Shown here: positions 60,993 through 64,000 of the stretch, piece by piece
Numbering within the stretch: position 1 is the first letter of the stretch
Layout of the letters: each line of letters begins with the position of its first letter
Source: Nocardioides islandensis
Lineage (GTDB): Bacteria; Actinomycetota; Actinomycetes; Propionibacteriales; Nocardioidaceae
Length of the DNA: 64,000 bases
NCBI RefSeq assembly: GCF_015352455.1
Contig: NZ_JADKPN010000002.1
Coordinates: 124,001-188,000, forward strand
Direction: 5' to 3'
Notes under the pieces: model-generated
Seen by the model: the letters and a program-made list of their open reading frames with translations, nothing else
Databases searched by the model: none
What the model was told of the DNA's origin: nothing
Made by a program: the position numbers and the translations under genes

Positions 60993-62251
60993 AGCCGACC
61001 GAGAGAGTCACCGCCCCGGTCCTGGGGCTGCGCGCGAACGCCGCCCAGTTCACGCTCCTGGTCGCGGTCAACGCGTTGGTGGGCGGGATGCTCGGCCAGG
61101 AACGTACTGTCCTGCCGCTGCTGGCCACCGACGTGTTCGGCTTGGACTCCTACACCGCGGCGCTGACCTACATCCTCGCCTTCGGCCTGGCCAAGGCGTT
61201 CACCAACTACCTGGCCGGTACCTGGTCGGAGCGTTACGGCCGCAAGCCGGTCCTGGTCGCGGGCTGGTTGGTCGCGGTGCCCGTCCCGATGCTGCTCATC
61301 TGGGCACCCGACTGGTGGATCGTGGTTGGTGCCAACGTCCTGCTCGGGATCAGCCAGGGGCTGACCTGGTCCACCACGGTCATCATGAAGATCGACCTCG
61401 TCGGCCCCAGCCGCCGGGGCCTTGCCATGGGTCTCAACGAGTCCGCAGGCTATCTCGCCCTCGCTGTCACCGCATTGATCACCGGCGAGATCGCCGCCAA
61501 CGCCGGCCTGCGCCCCGAACCCTTCCTGGTCGGGATCGCCTACGCCGCCCTCGGCCTGGGTCTCTCCACGCTCGCCGTCCGCGAGACGCGCGGACATGCC
61601 GACCACGAAGCCTCCACGCAGGCCCAAACGGGTGATCAGCCGAGTGACCTGACCGACCGGCAGGTGTTCACGCAGACCAGCTTTCGCGAGCCGGCACTCT
61701 CCTCAGCGAGCCAGGCCGGGCTGGTCAACAACCTCAACGACGGCCTGGCCTGGGGGCTCTTCCCTGTCCTGTTCATCTCCGCCGGCCTCAGCCTCGGCCC
61801 GACTGGCCTCCTCGTCGCGCTCTACCCCGCCGTCTGGGGTCTCGGGCAGCTCGCCAGCGGCGCCCTGTCCGACCGGTGGGGGCGCAAGCACCTGATCACT
61901 GCCGGGATGCTTGTCCAGGCCGCCGCGCTTGCCGCCATTGCCGCCACCGACACCCTCACCGCCTGGGCTCTCGCCTCGATCGCCCTCGGCGCAGGCACCG
62001 CCATGGTCTACCCCACCCTGCTCGCCTCCATCGGCGACGTCGCCCATCCCTCCTGGCGCGCAAGAGCCGTCGGCGTCTACCGACTCTGGCGTGACCTCGG
62101 GTTCGCCGTCGGCGCCCTCCTCACCGGAGTCCTCGCAGATGCCTTCGGGATTCGTGAAGCCATCTGGGCCATCGCTGGGCTCACCGCTGGCTCCGGGCTA
62201 CTGGTCGCGGTGCGCATGTATGAAACCCACCCGCGCCAAGGCAGGCAGTAA
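60989..62251 (+). CDS. MFS transporter
   Basis: A 420-residue membrane transporter with about twelve helices. AGTWSERYGRKPVLVAGWLV is motif A in the first half and ASGALSDRWGRKHLITAGML in the second. A hydrophilic central loop (about residues 200-230) separates the halves. It would export a product of the upstream methyltransferase/MBL-rhodanese genes, or take up or expel a related anion. Substrate unknown. GTG at 60989 overlaps the previous stop. Confidence 0.92.
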   Translation: MKPTERVTAPVLGLRANAAQFTLLVAVNALVGGMLGQERTVLPLLATDVFGLDSYTAALTYILAFGLAKAFTNYLAGTWSERYGRKPVLVAGWLVAVPVPMLLIWAPDWWIVVGANVLLGISQGLTWSTTVIMKIDLVGPSRRGLAMGLNESAGYLALAVTALITGEIAANAGLRPEPFLVGIAYAALGLGLSTLAVRETRGHADHEASTQAQTGDQPSDLTDRQVFTQTSFREPALSSASQAGLVNNLNDGLAWGLFPVLFISAGLSLGPTGLLVALYPAVWGLGQLASGALSDRWGRKHLITAGMLVQAAALAAIAATDTLTAWALASIALGAGTAMVYPTLLASIGDVAHPSWRARAVGVYRLWRDLGFAVGALLTGVLADAFGIREAIWAIAGLTAGSGLLVAVRMYETHPRQGRQ

Positions 62252-62260
62252 TACGAGCGA

Positions 62261-62743
62261 TCAGGCAGCGACGGCGTCGACGTACCGCTGCAGGTAGAGG
62301 GGCCAGCCGCCCTGCTCAGCCACGCCTTCGCGAACGGACTCCCAGCCCTCGCCATGGCGTTCGAGGTGGCGGTGCTCCAGCTCGACGCGCGTGCGGTTCG
62401 GCCCCTCGGGGATGAAGGTGACCTCAACTTCGCTCGCCTGGGAGGGGTCGGTCTCGAGCTGCCAGGTCGGTGAGATGTCCCAGCTGATCACGAAGCGCCG
62501 CGGTGGATCGAAGGCCAGCACCCGCGCCCAGCGGCATATGGAGCCGTTCTCGCCGCGGTCGTAGACATGTCCGCCGACCTGCGTCTCGAACACGGTCTCC
62601 GCGATCGGTTCGGGAGCGAGCAGGTTGTGCTCGCGGGGCTTGATCTGGTCGAAGTGCTCCGTGAACACCCGGAAGGCGCGCTCGGCGGACACCTCGACGG
62701 TGACGTCGAATCGGACGGCTTCGCTCTGCGTCGTGCCTGTCAT
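62261..62743 (-). CDS. SRPBCC (AHSA1-type) protein
   Basis: A 160-residue protein: VRFDVTVEVSAERAFRVFTE, VFETQVGGHVYDRGENGSIC, FVISWDISPTWQLETDPSQA and LERHGEGWESVREGVAEQGG. This is the AHSA1 group that pairs with ArsR regulators. It overlaps the ArsR stop by 4 bp, giving the third ArsR-AHSA1 pair in the window. It converges with the MFS gene. Confidence 0.92.
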   Translation of the reverse strand: MTGTTQSEAVRFDVTVEVSAERAFRVFTEHFDQIKPREHNLLAPEPIAETVFETQVGGHVYDRGENGSICRWARVLAFDPPRRFVISWDISPTWQLETDPSQASEVEVTFIPEGPNRTRVELEHRHLERHGEGWESVREGVAEQGGWPLYLQRYVDAVAA

Positions 62744-63069
62744 GGTCTCACTCCGTTTTCCTGTGGCTCGGCCTCGACGAGCCTCTTGAAGTTGATCAGC
62801 GCCGCGCTCCAGAACATCTCAAGCTCGGCGCGCATCGCACGCAGACCGTCGGGATCCACGGCATAGATGCGGCGAGTGCCCTCGGGCCGGACCCGCACCA
62901 GGTCGGCGTTCTTGAGCACCCGCAGGTGCTGCGAGACGGCCGGCCGACTGACTGGCAGCTCGCTGGCCAGGTCCGTGACCGAACGCGGTCGCACCGCCAG
63001 TCGGGCGAAGATCTCCCGCCTGGTCGGGTCAGCCAGCGCCGTCCAGGCGTCGACTGCGTAAGTGGTCAC
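62740..63069 (-). CDS. ArsR-family transcriptional regulator
   Basis: A 109-residue repressor: VDAWTALADPTRREIFARLA, SVTDLASELPVSRPAVSQHL and RVLKNADLVRVRPEGTRRIY. No metal-binding cysteines. GTG at 63069 gives the usual N-terminus; the palindrome at 63075-63090 would then sit directly upstream, as for a leaderless, autorepressed gene. It precedes the AHSA1 gene and follows a methyltransferase gene on the same strand. Confidence 0.92.
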   Translation of the reverse strand: MTTYAVDAWTALADPTRREIFARLAVRPRSVTDLASELPVSRPAVSQHLRVLKNADLVRVRPEGTRRIYAVDPDGLRAMRAELEMFWSAALINFKRLVEAEPQENGVRP

Positions 63070-63074
63070 GCACG

Positions 63075-63090
63075 GTAAGCTACTGCTTAC
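63075..63090. promoter_or_regulatory. Predicted ArsR operator GTAAGC-N4-GCTTAC
   Basis: A perfect 6-bp inverted repeat with a TACT spacer lies 5 bp upstream of the ArsR GTG start, and it includes the stop codon of the upstream methyltransferase gene. It therefore marks an internal promoter for the ArsR-AHSA1 pair. Confidence 0.7.
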
Positions 63091-63799
63091 GGAAGCCGGA
63101 GTCAAGGCCTCGCGGCGAGCACTTCGCCATCACGAAGGAGACCTGGGGGGAAACGCCATCGGGGTGATGGCACCGAGCGTCGAAGCCGGCGCTGGCCAGC
63201 CACGCCATGCATTGGTCGGTGGTGACGTCCCGGTAGACGGCCGGGTCGAGCCGCTTGGGTAGCTGGTGTTCGCGACCACGGAACACCAGGAGGAGTCGGC
63301 CACCAGGTCGCAGGACTCGAGCGATCTCGGAGATGGTGGCCTCAGGCTTGCGCCAGAAGTAGAGGTTGTGGACCGAGAGCACGGCGTCCAGGGAGCTGTC
63401 ATCGACGGGGAGCGTGATCCCGTTCCCTCGGTGAAGCGTCAGGGTCCCGGTCCGGACGAGTTCGGCGTTGCGGCGCCTGGCGAGGCGGACCATTTCCTCG
63501 GAGACGTCCACGCCCGAGACCCGGGCGCCGTGCTCGGCGAGGAGACCGAGCGTACGCCCGGGGCCGAAGCCGATCTCGAGGATGTCCTCGCCTGGGCCGG
63601 GCGCCAAGAGGTCGAGGGCCGCGTCGTTGGTCTTCGCAGTCTCCTTCACCCACAGCCGCCCGATCAGAGGACCGCCGAGTCCGTGCGGGTGGGCTGCCTG
63701 CTCAGAGAGGTACCGAGTCAGTCGTCGGGTAGCGAGGGAGAGTGCTCGTTGTGGCCAGGGTCTGCGGTCGAGTGAGCATTGGAGTGGGAGGACAGTCAT
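63080..63799 (-). CDS. SAM-dependent methyltransferase
   Basis: A 239-residue enzyme: EDILEIGFGPGRTLGLLAEH (SAM motif), SGVDVSEEMVRLARRRNAEL, LDAVLSVHNLYFWRKPEATI and LRPGGRLLLVFRGREHQLPK. It is a small UbiE-like methyltransferase of unknown substrate. Its last four codons lie in the palindrome that controls the ArsR gene. Its start overlaps the preceding truncated gene by one base. Confidence 0.88.
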   Translation of the reverse strand: MTVLPLQCSLDRRPWPQRALSLATRRLTRYLSEQAAHPHGLGGPLIGRLWVKETAKTNDAALDLLAPGPGEDILEIGFGPGRTLGLLAEHGARVSGVDVSEEMVRLARRRNAELVRTGTLTLHRGNGITLPVDDSSLDAVLSVHNLYFWRKPEATISEIARVLRPGGRLLLVFRGREHQLPKRLDPAVYRDVTTDQCMAWLASAGFDARCHHPDGVSPQVSFVMAKCSPRGLDSGFRKQ

Positions 63800-64000
63800 C
63801 AGGCAACTCCATCTGGGTTCATCGAGCGGGTGATCATTGCGGCGAGGGTGGTTGCCACGGTTGCGTCGTCGTACGGCAACGGCGAGGCGGCTGGGTCGGG
63901 GTCGAAGCGGCAGTGCACGCCCCAGAGCACGCATAGTTCGACCGTGGTGCGCGCGACCAGGTCGACCGGGCCGGGCAGTGCGAGCAGGCCCGCCCGCTGG
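63799..64000 (-). CDS. C-terminal end of a regulator-like protein (partial)
   Basis: The minus strand reads QRAGLLALPGPVDLVARTTV, then ELCVLWGVHCRFDPDPAASP and LPYDDATVATTLAAMITRSM before TGA at 63799. The helical pattern, with LWGVHCRFDPDP before a last amphipathic helix, looks like the ligand domain end of a TetR-type regulator, but this is uncertain. The N-terminus is outside the window. It runs into the methyltransferase by a one-base overlap. Confidence 0.5.
   Translation of the reverse strand, partial: QRAGLLALPGPVDLVARTTVELCVLWGVHCRFDPDPAASPLPYDDATVATTLAAMITRSMNPDGVA

Overview
The window is uniformly high-GC DNA with dense, overlapping, GTG/ATG-started genes, LuxR, ArsR and SARP-type regulators and SCO4226-like and DUF488 proteins. 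This points to an actinomycete; Nocardioidaceae or a relative is a guess from gene style only. No rRNA operon, complete tRNA, CRISPR array, transposase or integrase was seen.

Region A (1-9.9 kb) is a stress and energy block. It holds the start of aceE coupled to a DksA/TraR-type zinc-finger gene, a ctaD cytochrome oxidase subunit I coupled to a VOC protein, a PucR-type regulator, a slipin/SPFH protein, a DUF488 protein and a membrane protein. Four copies of one 17-bp palindrome, TTGCCGAnnnYCGGCAA, lie 110-170 bp upstream of four of these transcription units and look like a shared operator.

Region B (9.9-20.3 kb) contains a translationally coupled trio (DoxX-like membrane protein, folE, FAD-dependent ferredoxin-type reductase). 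It is followed by transaldolase, a membrane protein and a GH15 glucanase/trehalase, then patatin, a secreted helical protein, an ECF sigma factor with a small zinc-binding partner, and a four-cysteine ArsR-like regulator.

Region C (20.3-21.8 kb) is a graveyard of a frameshifted regulator, ABC ATPase and permease ends and a hydrolase tail. It ends in a 201-bp repeat that terminates in the 3' half of a tRNA. The same repeat (about 92% identical, same orientation) recurs at 46.56 kb, so 21.75-46.56 kb may be an integrated island or an accretion of elements.

Region D (21.8-46.5 kb) is dominated by stand-alone TPR-LuxR regulators, small ligand-binding or enzyme folds (SRPBCC, SnoaL, VOC, YCII, cupin) and ArsR-SRPBCC pairs. 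It also holds an ECF42-type sigma factor with its YCII partner, an HD/LuxR protein and a molybdopterin oxidoreductase. The most unusual unit is a PAS histidine kinase coupled to a response regulator fused to a glutaredoxin-like and a thioredoxin-reductase-like domain, all with the redox cysteines missing.

Region E (46.5-64 kb) starts with further regulator and small-enzyme genes, including a fourth TPR-LuxR. It then has a sulfur-relay-like trio (SCO4226/DUF4242, NTF2-TusA fusion, DsrE) beside a BTAD regulator. After that come rhodanese, an ArsR-rhodanese fusion, three methyltransferases, a cupin, an MBL-rhodanese fusion and an MFS exporter. Four TTCAAG-N6-CTTGAA sites in the two divergent promoters tie the last group into one predicted regulon, probably for sulfane sulfur or metalloid stress. 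The window ends with a second methyltransferase-ArsR-SRPBCC run carrying an operator just before the ArsR start, and a truncated gene.
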